From positions 806,001 to 870,000 of the forward strand of contig NZ_CP114065.1 of assembly GCF_027627575.1 (NCBI RefSeq): a DNA stretch of 64,000 bases, given 5' to 3'. Positions 16,732 to 25,476 of the stretch are shown in pieces (the stretch's first letter is position 1; each line of letters begins with the position of its first letter). This stretch comes from Kribbella sp. CA-293567 (GTDB lineage Bacteria > Actinomycetota > Actinomycetes > Propionibacteriales > Kribbellaceae). Under the pieces are notes generated by a model. The model had not been told where the DNA came from and did not search any database. It saw nothing but the letters and a program-made list of their open reading frames with translations. The position numbers were made by a program, and so were the translations under genes.

Positions 16732-18179
16732 CGTCCGACACCACCCCCGCCCAGCTCGAGCAGGCCCTGAGCGACGCGGCGGCCGCAGCCGGGCCGCTGG
16801 CCGCGTCGGAGCCCGCCGTACGGGCCGAGTGGATCCGCGCGGTAGCCGATGCGCTCGACGCCGCCGCGGACGACCTGGTACCGATCGCGATGCGGGAGTC
16901 GTCGCTGCCCGAGCCACGGCTGCGCGGTGAGGTCGCGCGCAGCACCGGACAGTTGCGCCTGTTCGCCGACGCGCTGGCCGAGGGATCGCTGCTCGAGATC
17001 ATCATCGACACGGCGGACCCGGAGGCCAAGCCGGTACCGCGGCCCGACCTCCGGCGGGTGCTGGTGCCGCTCGGCCCGGTGCTGGTGTTCGCTGCCAGCA
17101 ACTTCCCGTTCGCTTTCAGTGTCTGCGGCGGCGACACCGCCTCCGCGCTCGCAGCGGGCTGTCCGGTGATCGTCAAGGCACACCCCGGGCATCCGGAGCT
17201 GTCGGAGCAGACCGCCGCGGTGATGATCGAGGCGCTCCGCAGCGCGGGTGCGCCGGCCGGGACGTTCGGGCTGATCCAGGGGTACGACGTGGGCGTGACC
17301 GCGCTGAAGGATCCGCGGATCACCGCGGCCGGCTTCACCGGTTCGGTGCCGGCCGGCAAAGCGCTGCACGAGATCGCGGCGACGCGGCCGGAGCCGATCC
17401 CGTTCTACGGTGAGCTCGGCAGCCTCAACCCGGTCTTCGTCACCCAGGCGGCAGTCGATGCCCGAGGCAACGAAATCGCCACCGGGTACGTCGGGTCGTT
17501 CACGCTGGGGGTCGGTCAGTTCTGCACCAAGCCCGGACTGCTCTTCCTGCCGGCCGGGCACGGGCTGCAGGACCAGCTGGCCGAGGCCACCGGCGCGGTC
17601 GCCCAGGCGACGATGCTGACCGAACGGATCGCCTCGGGCTTCTCCTCCGGCCTCGACCGGCTACGCAAGGTCGACGGGCTCCGGGTGCTGAGCGACGGCC
17701 CCGCGACACTGCTCGGGACGACGGTCGCCGAGTTGCTGGAGCGTCGCGAGGAGATCCTGGAGGAGTGCTTCGGTCCGGTCTCGATCGTCGTCGAGTACTC
17801 GTCGGCCGCCGAACTGACCGCCGCCGTCGAGGCCTTCGAAGGCAACCTCACCGCGACCGTCCACGCCGAGGCCGGCGACGAGGAGCTGGCTCGCGAGCTG
17901 CTTCCGCTGCTGACCGCGCGGGCCGGCCGAGTCCTGTGGAACGGCTGGCCGACCGGCGTCGCCGTCTCCTGGGCTCAGCACCACGGCGGGCCGTTCCCGT
18001 CCACGGTCGGCTCGATCCACACCAGCGTCGGAACCACCGCCGCTCGCCGCTTCCAGCGACCGGTCGCCTATCAGGATCTTCCCGACGCGGTCCTTCCTGC
18101 CGTACTCCGCGACGCCAATCCCGGGGGCGTTCCCCGGCGGATCAACGGAGTCATCAGCACCACCGACGTACCGCGCTGA
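16728..18179 (+). CDS. NADP-type aldehyde dehydrogenase, probable 2-oxoglutarate semialdehyde (2,5-dioxovalerate) dehydrogenase
   Basis: 483 aa of the aldehyde dehydrogenase superfamily. The cofactor domain has GPVLVFAASNFPFAFSVCGG and CPVIVKAHPGHPELSE; catalytic glutamate is in YGELGSLNP and the nucleophilic cysteine in VGQFCTKPG. These sequences are typical of ketoglutarate-semialdehyde dehydrogenases in Weimberg-type pathways, which make 2-oxoglutarate for the TCA cycle. It is coupled by a 4-nt overlap to the FAH gene. Confidence 0.9.
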   Translation: MTSDTTPAQLEQALSDAAAAAGPLAASEPAVRAEWIRAVADALDAAADDLVPIAMRESSLPEPRLRGEVARSTGQLRLFADALAEGSLLEIIIDTADPEAKPVPRPDLRRVLVPLGPVLVFAASNFPFAFSVCGGDTASALAAGCPVIVKAHPGHPELSEQTAAVMIEALRSAGAPAGTFGLIQGYDVGVTALKDPRITAAGFTGSVPAGKALHEIAATRPEPIPFYGELGSLNPVFVTQAAVDARGNEIATGYVGSFTLGVGQFCTKPGLLFLPAGHGLQDQLAEATGAVAQATMLTERIASGFSSGLDRLRKVDGLRVLSDGPATLLGTTVAELLERREEILEECFGPVSIVVEYSSAAELTAAVEAFEGNLTATVHAEAGDEELARELLPLLTARAGRVLWNGWPTGVAVSWAQHHGGPFPSTVGSIHTSVGTTAARRFQRPVAYQDLPDAVLPAVLRDANPGGVPRRINGVISTTDVPR

Positions 18180-18216
18180 CCCAGCCCGGCACCGCAACCA
18201 CCCCGGAGGTTCCCCT

Positions 18217-20181
18217 GTGAGCGACAAGCCGAGCGACCCCGACGCGCCGACTCCCGCCTCAGCCGCATCGACCCCGCCCACCGGGGACCCGGCGACCACC
18301 CCGCCTACCGGGGATCCGGCGACCACCCCGCCCACCGCGGATCCCGGGACACCTCCGCATGGCGCCGTCCTCGGCGACCCGGAAGGCGAGCCGACGCCGG
18401 AGAAGACCGGCCGCCCGCCGGGTGCCGCTCCGAGTACCGAAGGGGCGTCCGCCGCGGCGGGCGGGACCGGGCGCCGGAGCTTCGACCACTGGTTCGGGGA
18501 GAAGGATCGCAACGGGTTCATCCACCGGTCCTGGATGCGGGCGCAGGGCTTCTCCGACGAGGTGTTCGACGGCCGCCCGGTGATCGGGATCTGCAACACC
18601 TGGTCCGAGCTCACGCCCTGCAACGCGCACCTGCGCCGGCTGGCCGAGTCGGTGAAGCGCGGGGTGTGGCAGGCGGGCGGGTTCCCGCTGGAGTTCCCGG
18701 TGATGTCGCTCGGCGAGACGATGCTGCGGCCGACCGCGATGCTGTTCCGCAACCTGCTCAGCATGGACGTCGAGGAGTCGCTGCGCGGCAATCCGATCGA
18801 CGGTACCGTCCTGCTGACCGGCTGCGACAAGACCACGCCGGGCTCGATCATGGGTGCGGCTTCGGTTGACCTCCCGACCCTGGTGGTGACCGGCGGCCCG
18901 ATGCTCAACGGCAAGTTCCGCGGCTGTGACATCGGCTCCGGTACTGCGGTCTGGCGGTTCACCCAGGACGTCAACGCCGGCCGGATGACGCAGGAGGACT
19001 ACGCCGCCGCCGAGTCGGGCATGTCCCGCAGCAACGGCCACTGCATGACGATGGGCACGGCGTCCACGATGGCCTGTATGGCCGAAGCGCTCGGCCTGCA
19101 GCTCACCGGTTCGGCCGCGATCCCGGCCGTCGACTCCCGCCGGTACGCGACCGCGCAGCTGGCGGGCCAGCGGATCGTCAAGATGGTCGAGGAGGATCTC
19201 AAGCCGAGCGACATCCTGACCCGCGACGCGTTCGCCAACGCGGTCCGGGCCAACGCCGCGATCGGTGGTTCGACCAACGCGGTGATCCATCTGCTGGCGA
19301 TCGCCGGCCGGGTCGGCGTCGACCTGACACTGGACGACATGGACGAGTGGGCCCGCGGCGTACCGTGGCTGGTCGACCTGCAGCCGTCGGGCAAGTACCT
19401 GATGGAGGACTTCTACTACGCGGGCGGCCTGCCCGCCGTGATGCGGGAGATCTTGCCGCTGCTGAAGGCCGACGCGATCACGGTCACCGGCAGGACCATC
19501 GGTGAGAACGTCGCGAACACCGAGCGGACCGTCGACACCGACGTGATCCGGGCCGTCGACAACCCGCTCGGCAGCGGCGCCGGAACCGCTGTGCTGAAGG
19601 GAAATCTGGCTCCGGACGGCGCCGTGGTCAAACAGTCCGCGGCGTCCGAGCGGTTGCTGCAGCACCGCGGCAAGGCGTTGGTGTTCAGCAGCATCGAGGA
19701 GTACGACCTGGCCGTCGACGACCCGGACCTCGACGTCGACGAGGACACGGTGCTGGTGCTGCAGAACGCCGGCCCGCGGGGCTATCCCGGGATGCCTGAG
19801 GTCGGCAACATGACGATCCCGCGCAAGCTCGCCGAGCAGGGAGTGGAGGACATGGTCAGGATCTCGGACGCCCGGATGAGCGGTACGGCGTACGGGACGG
19901 TGGTGCTGCACGTCGCGCCCGAGGCGGCCGTTGGCGGTCCGCTGGCGCTCGTCCGCACGGGTGACTGGATCGAGCTCGACGTACCGGCCCGAACCCTGCA
20001 TCTGGATGTCTCGGAGGAGGAGCTGGCCAAGCGCCGCGCGGACTGGCAGCCCGCGCCGGCGTCGACCGATCGCGGCTGGGCCCGGCTGTACGTCGACCAC
20101 GTCACCCAGGCCAACCTTGGCTGCGACCTCGACTTCCTGGTCGGCCGGACCGGCTCAGCCGTAGCCCGCCAGAGCCACTGA
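18217..20181 (+). CDS. IlvD/Edd-family dehydratase, probable pentonate (arabinonate/xylonate) dehydratase
   Basis: 654 aa. Residues ~90-650 are a dihydroxyacid/sugar-acid dehydratase with iron-sulfur cysteines in GICNTWSELTPC, LTGCDKTTPG and NGHCMTMGTAST, plus GSTNAVIHLLAIAGR and SGTAYGTVVLHVAPEAAVGG. It dehydrates an aldonic acid to its 2-keto-3-deoxy form, the substrate expected for the FAH protein. The first ~85 residues are a disordered Pro/Thr/Gly extension from a 27-bp DNA repeat and are absent from typical members. The start could therefore be internal, but no better-placed ATG/GTG with an RBS is seen before the domain. Confidence 0.9.
   Translation: MSDKPSDPDAPTPASAASTPPTGDPATTPPTGDPATTPPTADPGTPPHGAVLGDPEGEPTPEKTGRPPGAAPSTEGASAAAGGTGRRSFDHWFGEKDRNGFIHRSWMRAQGFSDEVFDGRPVIGICNTWSELTPCNAHLRRLAESVKRGVWQAGGFPLEFPVMSLGETMLRPTAMLFRNLLSMDVEESLRGNPIDGTVLLTGCDKTTPGSIMGAASVDLPTLVVTGGPMLNGKFRGCDIGSGTAVWRFTQDVNAGRMTQEDYAAAESGMSRSNGHCMTMGTASTMACMAEALGLQLTGSAAIPAVDSRRYATAQLAGQRIVKMVEEDLKPSDILTRDAFANAVRANAAIGGSTNAVIHLLAIAGRVGVDLTLDDMDEWARGVPWLVDLQPSGKYLMEDFYYAGGLPAVMREILPLLKADAITVTGRTIGENVANTERTVDTDVIRAVDNPLGSGAGTAVLKGNLAPDGAVVKQSAASERLLQHRGKALVFSSIEEYDLAVDDPDLDVDEDTVLVLQNAGPRGYPGMPEVGNMTIPRKLAEQGVEDMVRISDARMSGTAYGTVVLHVAPEAAVGGPLALVRTGDWIELDVPARTLHLDVSEEELAKRRADWQPAPASTDRGWARLYVDHVTQANLGCDLDFLVGRTGSAVARQSH
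18274..18354 (+). repeat. Three tandem 27-bp units inside the dehydratase 5' end
   Basis: Units at 18274-18300, 18301-18327 and 18328-18354 share CCGCCCACCGGGGA and encode PPTGDPATT twice, then a diverged PPTADPGTP. The first two differ by two bases and the third by more. In-frame 27-bp steps let copy number vary without frameshift. Confidence 0.85.
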
Positions 20182-21521
20182 TGTCAGGCGGCAAGGAGGC
20201 TTCGTCGAGCGGCAGGCCGTGGGGCCCGTTCGAAGCCATCCGTGGTCTGCGACCGGACGGTGTTCTGCCACAGGTCACGCCGATCCGCCGTCTCCTGCAC
20301 GACGTCCCCACCGAAGCCGACCCGTACGCCGCCGCGCAGGCCGCGCTTGCGCCGCTGGCCACGGCGATCCGCCCGGGCGACCGGATCGCGGTCACCGCCG
20401 GGAGCCGGGGCATTCACGACCTGGTGACCGTCGTCCGTGCCGCGGTCGACTGGTTGCGGGCGGCCGGCGCGGAGCCGTTCGTCGTACCGGCGATGGGATC
20501 ACACGGTGGCGCCACCGCCGACGGGCAGCGCGAGATGCTGGCCGGCCTCGGCGTCACGGCGGAGTCGGTCGGTTGCCCGGTCGAGGCAACTATGGAGACA
20601 GTTGTCCTAGGCAACTTGCCGGACGGTACTCCGGTCCACCACGACGCGTTGGCAGCAAAAGCCGACGGCGTCCTGCTGATCAACCGGGTCAAACCGCACA
20701 CGGACTTCCACGGCCCGGTCGAGAGCGGGCTCGGCAAGATCCTCGCGATCGGCCTGGGCAACCACCAGGGCGCCGCCACCCTGCATGCCGGCGGCATCCC
20801 GTCGCTCGGCGCCGCGATCGAGGCGGCAGCCAAGCTCATCGTCGGGTCGGGCAAGATCCTGGGCGGCCTCGCGATTCTCGAGAACGCCTACGAGAAGACC
20901 GCCGCCGTCGAGCTGGTCGTTGCCGACGGCATCGCTTCGGCGGCGGAGAACGCCTTGCTGCAAAGGGCTGCTGGGTTGATGGCACGTCTGCCGTTCGAGC
21001 AGCTCGACGTACTCGTGGTCGATGAGCTGGGCAAGGACAAGTCCGGCACCGGGATGGACACGAACGTGCTCGGGCGGTGCTGGGTCTTCGGCATCCCGGA
21101 GTTCGAGTCGCCGTCCATCGCCGCGGTCAGCGTGCACCGACTGTCGGACGCCTCGCACGGGAACGCGTCGGGACTCGGCCTGGCTGACGTGGTTCCGGCG
21201 AGGATTCTGGAGCAGATCGACCTGCAGGCCAGTTACGTGAACGCGCTGACCTCCGGCGCGGGTGGCGCGCGGCGGTCGCGCCTGCCGATGGTGCTGGAGG
21301 ACGACGCCGCCGCGATCCTGGGTGCTGTCACGATGAGTGGACGCCGCGACTGGTCGGAGCTCCGGCTGGCCAGGATCCGTGACACGCTGTCGCCGAACGA
21401 GCTGATGGTCTCGCCGGCTCTGCTGGACGAGGCCGCCGAGCGGTTCGATCTGGAGATCACCGGGAGCGCGCGGGAGCTGACCGACGTGACCGGCACGTTG
21501 ACTGGCTGGGGAGAACGATGA
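20181..21521 (+). CDS. LarA-like (lactate racemase N-domain/DUF2088-like) protein, possible sugar-acid epimerase
   Basis: 446 aa. ITAVTAGSRGIHDL-like N-terminal segment (IAVTAGSRGIHDLVTVVRAA) and PAMGSHGGATADGQREML resemble the LarA N-domain. VKPHTDFHGPVESGLGK and GNHQGAATLH place a His, a Lys and a further His 16 residues after the Lys, as in LarA, where these bind the nickel-pincer cofactor. LarA homologues racemise or epimerise 2-hydroxyacids. No larB, larC or larE for cofactor synthesis is in this window. Start and stop overlap neighbours (TGATG; ATGA). Substrate unknown; family call is from memory of motifs. Confidence 0.62.
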   Translation: MSGGKEASSSGRPWGPFEAIRGLRPDGVLPQVTPIRRLLHDVPTEADPYAAAQAALAPLATAIRPGDRIAVTAGSRGIHDLVTVVRAAVDWLRAAGAEPFVVPAMGSHGGATADGQREMLAGLGVTAESVGCPVEATMETVVLGNLPDGTPVHHDALAAKADGVLLINRVKPHTDFHGPVESGLGKILAIGLGNHQGAATLHAGGIPSLGAAIEAAAKLIVGSGKILGGLAILENAYEKTAAVELVVADGIASAAENALLQRAAGLMARLPFEQLDVLVVDELGKDKSGTGMDTNVLGRCWVFGIPEFESPSIAAVSVHRLSDASHGNASGLGLADVVPARILEQIDLQASYVNALTSGAGGARRSRLPMVLEDDAAAILGAVTMSGRRDWSELRLARIRDTLSPNELMVSPALLDEAAERFDLEITGSARELTDVTGTLTGWGER

Positions 21522-22393
21522 ACCTGCGGGAAGCGCACGGACTGCTGGCCGACCGGGGGCTGATCAGCCCGGCACCCGACTTCGCCTCGACGCGGCGGTT
21601 CGCCGGCGGAGCGGCGTACCGGGTGGAGATCCCGAGCTGCGAAGGACCCGCGGTGATGCGGACCGTGCTCGACGAGGCGGCTGCCCGCGGGGTCACCGTG
21701 CACCGGGTCTCACAGGGCAGTGGCGTGATGATGCTGACCGACGGCGAGATCGACGAGATGCTCACCCTGGGCGCCGATCACGAGGTCGAGGTCTGTCTCT
21801 TCCTCGGCCCGCGGGGCGCCTGGGACACCGGCGGCCAGGCGAAGGTCTCGGCCGCGGTGGGTGGCGTTGCCCGTGGCAACGACATGGTGGCCGCGTCGCT
21901 GTGTGACGCGTACCGCGCGGTCGAGCTGGGCGTCCGGAGCCTGCTGGTCGGCGATCTCGGCGTGCTGGAACTGCTCGGCCTGCTGAAGAAGGAAGGCGAG
22001 CTGCCGGCCGACCTGGTGCTGAAGACCTCGGTGCTGATGCCGTTGGCCAACGCCTCGACCGCCGCGCTCTACGAGCGGCTGGGCGCGACCAGCCTGAACG
22101 TCTCGACGGACCTCCCGATCGGGGTGCTGGCCGAGATCCGCGCCGCGACCACGGTGCCGATCGACATGTACGTCGAGGTGCCCGACGACCAGGGTGGGCA
22201 CGTGCGGTTCTACGACGTACCGGCCGTGGTGCGGGTGGCTGCGCCGGTCTATCTGAAGATGGGGTTGCGGAACGCGCCGAACATCTACCCGGCCGGCGCC
22301 CACCTGGCCGCGACGGCCGAGGCGCTCGGGCGGGAACGGGTTCGCCGTGCCGAGTTGGTGCTGCGACTGCTGGCTGAACAGGACGAGGAATGA
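21518..22393 (+). CDS. Unknown protein, predicted TIM-barrel-like, coupled to LarA-like and GlcD-like genes
   Basis: 291 aa with alternating strand/helix segments suggesting an alpha/beta barrel: TVHRVSQGSGVMMLTDGEID, EVEVCLFLGPRGAWDTGGQA, GVRSLLVGDLGVLELLGLL, LVLKTSVLMPLANASTAALY and VPIDMYVEVPDDQGGHVRFY. It weakly recalls U32-peptidase-like barrels, but I cannot name the family securely. It overlaps the gene before and after by 4 nt, so it is an integral part of the operon, probably acting on the same 2-hydroxyacid. Confidence 0.8.
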   Translation: MNLREAHGLLADRGLISPAPDFASTRRFAGGAAYRVEIPSCEGPAVMRTVLDEAAARGVTVHRVSQGSGVMMLTDGEIDEMLTLGADHEVEVCLFLGPRGAWDTGGQAKVSAAVGGVARGNDMVAASLCDAYRAVELGVRSLLVGDLGVLELLGLLKKEGELPADLVLKTSVLMPLANASTAALYERLGATSLNVSTDLPIGVLAEIRAATTVPIDMYVEVPDDQGGHVRFYDVPAVVRVAAPVYLKMGLRNAPNIYPAGAHLAATAEALGRERVRRAELVLRLLAEQDEE

Positions 22394-23766
22394 GCTCTGA
22401 CTTGCTGATCGCACGACTGCGGGCCTCGCTGGGCGAGAAGGCGGTCGTCACCGACCCCGACGTACTGGACGGTCATCGCAACGACCACGCGACCTTCTGC
22501 AAGGCGGGAGTGCCGCTGGTGCTGGTGCGGCCCGAATCGACCGCCGAGGTGCAGGAGGTGCTGCGGGCAGCGGGCGAGTACGGCGTACCGGTGGTGACGC
22601 AGGGCGCGCGGACCGGGTTGTCGGGGGCCGCGAACGCGCTCGACGGGTGTCTGCTGCTGTCGACCTCGCGGCTGAACCGGATCCTGGAGGTCTCGGTCGA
22701 GGATCAGGTCGCGGTGGTCCAGCCCGGAGTCGTGAACTCGGAATTGTCGCGGGCCGTGCTGGGGCAGGGGTTGTTCTACCCGCCGGACCCGTCGTCGTGG
22801 GAGATGTCCACGATCGGTGGCAACATCGCGACCAACGCCGGTGGACTGTGTTGTGTGAAGTACGGCGTGACGGCCGACTTCGTGCGCGGGCTCGAGGTGG
22901 TGCTCGCGTCCGGCGAGGTGGTGCGCACCGGGCGGCGGACGGCGAAGGGCGTCGCGGGGTACGACCTGACTCGGCTGATCGTCGGCTCGGAGGGCACGCT
23001 GGGCGTCGTCACCGAGGCGACGCTGGCGCTGCGGCCGGAGCCCGAGGCGGCGCTGACCGCGGCCGCGACGTTCCTGTCGATCGAGGCCGGGATCGCTGCC
23101 GCTGCTGCCGTGATGGCGTCCGGGTTGCGGCCTTCGCTGCTCGAGTTTCTCGATGGGCCGACCGCTCGGGCGATCCAGGACTATCGCGACATGGGGTTGC
23201 CCGCCGACATCGGATCGCTGCTGATCGCGCAGTCGGACCGTGGTCCCCGCGCCGCGGAGGACGTGGCCCAGATCGCCGCGATCTGCAGCTCGTTCGGCGC
23301 CGTCGAGGTGGCCGCGGCCTCCGACGCGGAGGAGTCCAGGATGTTGCTGGAGGCCCGCAGACTGGTGAACCCGGCGCTGGAGCCGCTCGGCGTGACGCTG
23401 GTGGACGACGTCGCGGTACCCCGCAGCAAGCTGGTCGCGTTGCTGGACGGGATCGCGGAGATCGCGACGAAGTACGACGTACTGATCTGTTGCCCTGGGC
23501 ATGTGGGTGACGGCAACATGCATCCCACCGTGGTCTTCCCGCGGGGCGACGCGGCGGCCGAGGCCCGGGCGCTGGAGGCCTTCGGTGCCGTGATGGAACT
23601 GGGGCTGGCGCTCGGCGGCACGATCACCGGCGAGCACGGGATCGGCATCCTCAAGGCGCGCTGGCTGGAGCAGGAGTTGGGACCGGTCAGCCTCGACCTG
23701 CACCGGCGGATCAAGCAGGTCTTCGACCCGGGCAACCTGCTGAACCCGGGGAAGGTGCTGCTCTGA
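22390..23766 (+). CDS. GlcD-like FAD-linked 2-hydroxyacid oxidase/dehydrogenase
   Basis: 458 aa of the VAO/PCMH flavoprotein family. The FAD domain shows PVVTQGARTGLSGAANALDG, DPSSWEMSTIGGNIATNAGG and GYDLTRLIVGSEGTLGVVTE; the C-terminal cap ends CCPGHVGDGNMHPTVVF and TGEHGIGILKARWLEQELG. Relatives oxidise glycolate or D-lactate, or other D-2-hydroxyacids, to 2-oxoacids. As last gene of the operon, after a LarA-like gene, it could oxidise the epimer that gene makes (inference). Confidence 0.9.
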   Translation: MSSDLLIARLRASLGEKAVVTDPDVLDGHRNDHATFCKAGVPLVLVRPESTAEVQEVLRAAGEYGVPVVTQGARTGLSGAANALDGCLLLSTSRLNRILEVSVEDQVAVVQPGVVNSELSRAVLGQGLFYPPDPSSWEMSTIGGNIATNAGGLCCVKYGVTADFVRGLEVVLASGEVVRTGRRTAKGVAGYDLTRLIVGSEGTLGVVTEATLALRPEPEAALTAAATFLSIEAGIAAAAAVMASGLRPSLLEFLDGPTARAIQDYRDMGLPADIGSLLIAQSDRGPRAAEDVAQIAAICSSFGAVEVAAASDAEESRMLLEARRLVNPALEPLGVTLVDDVAVPRSKLVALLDGIAEIATKYDVLICCPGHVGDGNMHPTVVFPRGDAAAEARALEAFGAVMELGLALGGTITGEHGIGILKARWLEQELGPVSLDLHRRIKQVFDPGNLLNPGKVLL

Positions 23767-23773
23767 CCGCGAG

Positions 23774-23805
23774 CCCGGGTACGCCGGCGGACCGGCGTAC
23801 CCGGG
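23774..23805. terminator. Strong hairpin ending the sugar-acid operon
   Basis: CCCGGGTACGCCGG and CCGGCGTACCCGGG form a perfect 14-bp stem with a 4-nt loop, between the GlcD-like stop and the convergent small gene at 23813. It probably serves both directions. Confidence 0.8.
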
Positions 23806-23812
23806 TGGGTTG

Positions 23813-24010
23813 CTACTCCTCGAACGAGACGACCCGAACCCAGTCGGAGCACTCCGCCTCGCACCACACGTGATCTCCCGGATGCGCGATCCGATCGCGC
23901 TGGACGTGACCACAGGCGAGCTTCACGCGCCGCAGGGCATGCCCCTGCTGGACCGGAGCACCGGTCCTCCCACCGGGAATCCTCTTCCTCTTGTTCCTGA
24001 CAGCGGCCAT
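23813..24010 (-). CDS. Small Cys/His protein, possible zinc ribbon
   Basis: 65 aa with GGAGGA 6 nt before the ATG. After a basic N-terminus (MAAVRNKRKRIPGGR) come CGHVQRDRIAHPGDHVWCEAEC residues: one Cys-Gly-His, one His and two further Cys, a plausible single zinc site. It lies downstream of rtcB in the same direction, 130 bp away. Function unknown. Confidence 0.7.
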   Translation of the reverse strand: MAAVRNKRKRIPGGRTGAPVQQGHALRRVKLACGHVQRDRIAHPGDHVWCEAECSDWVRVVSFEE

Positions 24011-24140
24011 GGCCGGTCCTCCTTCCTTCGCTTGACGCGGTGACAGTTGCCTCCGGCAACGCCGGGCGGCAGGTTCGTAGTCCTCTGTTCAGCCCTGGAC
24101 CGGCCGTCGTGTCCCCTGAACACGGCGGCCGGTCCCTGGT

Positions 24141-25334
24141 TCAGCCCTTCACGCAGATGACCTGCTTGAGGTGAGCAACCACCTCGACCAGGTCGGTCTG
24201 GGCGGCGATCACGGACTCGATGTCCTTGTACGCCGCCGGTAGTTCGTCCAGCACGCCGGCGTCCTTGCGGGACTCCACCCCGGAGGTCTGGGCGATCAGG
24301 TCGTCGACGGTGTAGCGGCGCTTGGCCTCGTTGCGGCTCATCCGCCGGCCTGCCCCGTGCGAGGCCGAGTAGAACGACTGCTCCGAGCCGAGACCGCGGA
24401 CGACGTACGAGCCGGTCCCCATCGAGCCGGGAATCAGGCCGAGGTCACCCAGACCCGCCCGCATCGCGCCCTTGCGGGTGACCAGCAGGTCGAGGTCGTC
24501 GATCGTCTCCTCCGCCACGTAGTTGTGGTGGCACGAGATCGGCTTCTCGAAGGTGATCTGCTGCTCGAACGACTCCCGGACGGCCTGCATCACCAGGGCG
24601 AGCATCACCGCACGGTTGCGCGAGGCGTACTCCTGCGCCCAGGTGAGGTCCTGGCGGTAGGCGTCCATCTCCGGCGTACCGGTCAGGAAGACCGCCAGAT
24701 CGCGATCCGGCAGGTCGGCGTTGTGCGGCAGCGCCTTCGCGATCCGCATGTGCCGCTCCGCCAGCTCCTTGCCGATGTTGCGCGACCCCGAGTGCAGCAT
24801 CAGCCAGACCCGGTCGTCGTCGTCCAGGCAGACCTCGATGAAGTGGTTCCCGCCGCCCAGCGACCCCATCTGCTGGTGGGCCTTCTTCTCCCGGTCCTGG
24901 ACGCCGTCGTGCAGGCTCGAGAACGATCCCCAGAACTTGTCCCAGCCGCGATCGAGCCCGAGTTTGCGCACACTGACCGGGTGCTGGTGCCCCCCGAACC
25001 CGACCGGTACGGCGGCCTCGATCCGCGACCGGATGCCCGCCAGGTCGTCCGGCAGGTCCGACGCCGTCAGCGAGGTGAGCACGCCTTCCATGCCGCAGCC
25101 GATGTCGACCCCGACCGCGGCCGGCGACACCGCTTGGTACATCGCGATGACCGAACCGACGGTCGCGCCCTTGCCCAGGTGCACGTCCGGCATCACCCGC
25201 ACCCCGTGCACCCACGGCAGCGCCGCGATGTTGCGCAGCTGCTGCAGAGCCTGGGCTCCCACCTCGTGCTCCTGGGCCCACATCAGAGTGGAGCTCTTGG
25301 CCCCACTCAGCGCGACCGGGTACTGAACGTTCAT
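24141..25334 (-). CDS. rtcB: RNA ligase RtcB (3'-phosphate/5'-OH ligase)
   Basis: 397 aa. RtcB seals RNA ends with 2',3'-cyclic phosphate or 3'-phosphate to 5'-OH using GTP and Mn, in tRNA or rRNA repair. Metal and active-site motifs: AAVGVDIGCGMEG, GGNHFIEV, MLHSGSRNIGK, SCHHNYVAEE and the guanylylated histidine in ASHGAGRRMSR. The start MNVQYPVALSG follows AGTGGGGAG. The unusual feature is upstream: a tRNA-like RNA ends 37 nt before the ATG, and an HNH nuclease gene precedes that. No archease, RtcA, PrfH or RtcR is adjacent. Confidence 0.95.
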   Translation of the reverse strand: MNVQYPVALSGAKSSTLMWAQEHEVGAQALQQLRNIAALPWVHGVRVMPDVHLGKGATVGSVIAMYQAVSPAAVGVDIGCGMEGVLTSLTASDLPDDLAGIRSRIEAAVPVGFGGHQHPVSVRKLGLDRGWDKFWGSFSSLHDGVQDREKKAHQQMGSLGGGNHFIEVCLDDDDRVWLMLHSGSRNIGKELAERHMRIAKALPHNADLPDRDLAVFLTGTPEMDAYRQDLTWAQEYASRNRAVMLALVMQAVRESFEQQITFEKPISCHHNYVAEETIDDLDLLVTRKGAMRAGLGDLGLIPGSMGTGSYVVRGLGSEQSFYSASHGAGRRMSRNEAKRRYTVDDLIAQTSGVESRKDAGVLDELPAAYKDIESVIAAQTDLVEVVAHLKQVICVKG

Positions 25335-25371
25335 CTCCCCACTCCTCTGGTTGTGTTGGTACAGCACGAAG

Positions 25372-25444
25372 CTGCCAGGGCAGGGCTCGAACCTGCGGGG
25401 CCTCGGGTCAGAACCGAGGGCGGGATACCGTCACCCACCTGGCA
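25372..25444 (-). tRNA. tRNA-like RNA with CUG anticodon (Gln-type), in the leader of rtcB
   Basis: Read on the reverse strand: a perfect 7-bp acceptor (TGCCAGG/CCTGGCA), anticodon stem CTCGG/CCGAG with loop TTCTGAC (U33, anticodon CUG, A37), and a T arm GCAGG-TTCGAGC-CCTGC with the canonical TTCRA loop. U8, A14, G18G19 and A21 are present. The D arm is odd: only 2-3 good pairs and two extra bases before the anticodon stem, and a competing GGTGGG/CCCGCC helix is possible. CCA is not encoded. It could be a true tRNA-Gln(CUG), a decaying one, or a tRNA mimic controlling rtcB. Confidence 0.6.
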
Positions 25445-25476
25445 ACGCGCTCCGCGCGGCACCGGTGAGTGCGACG

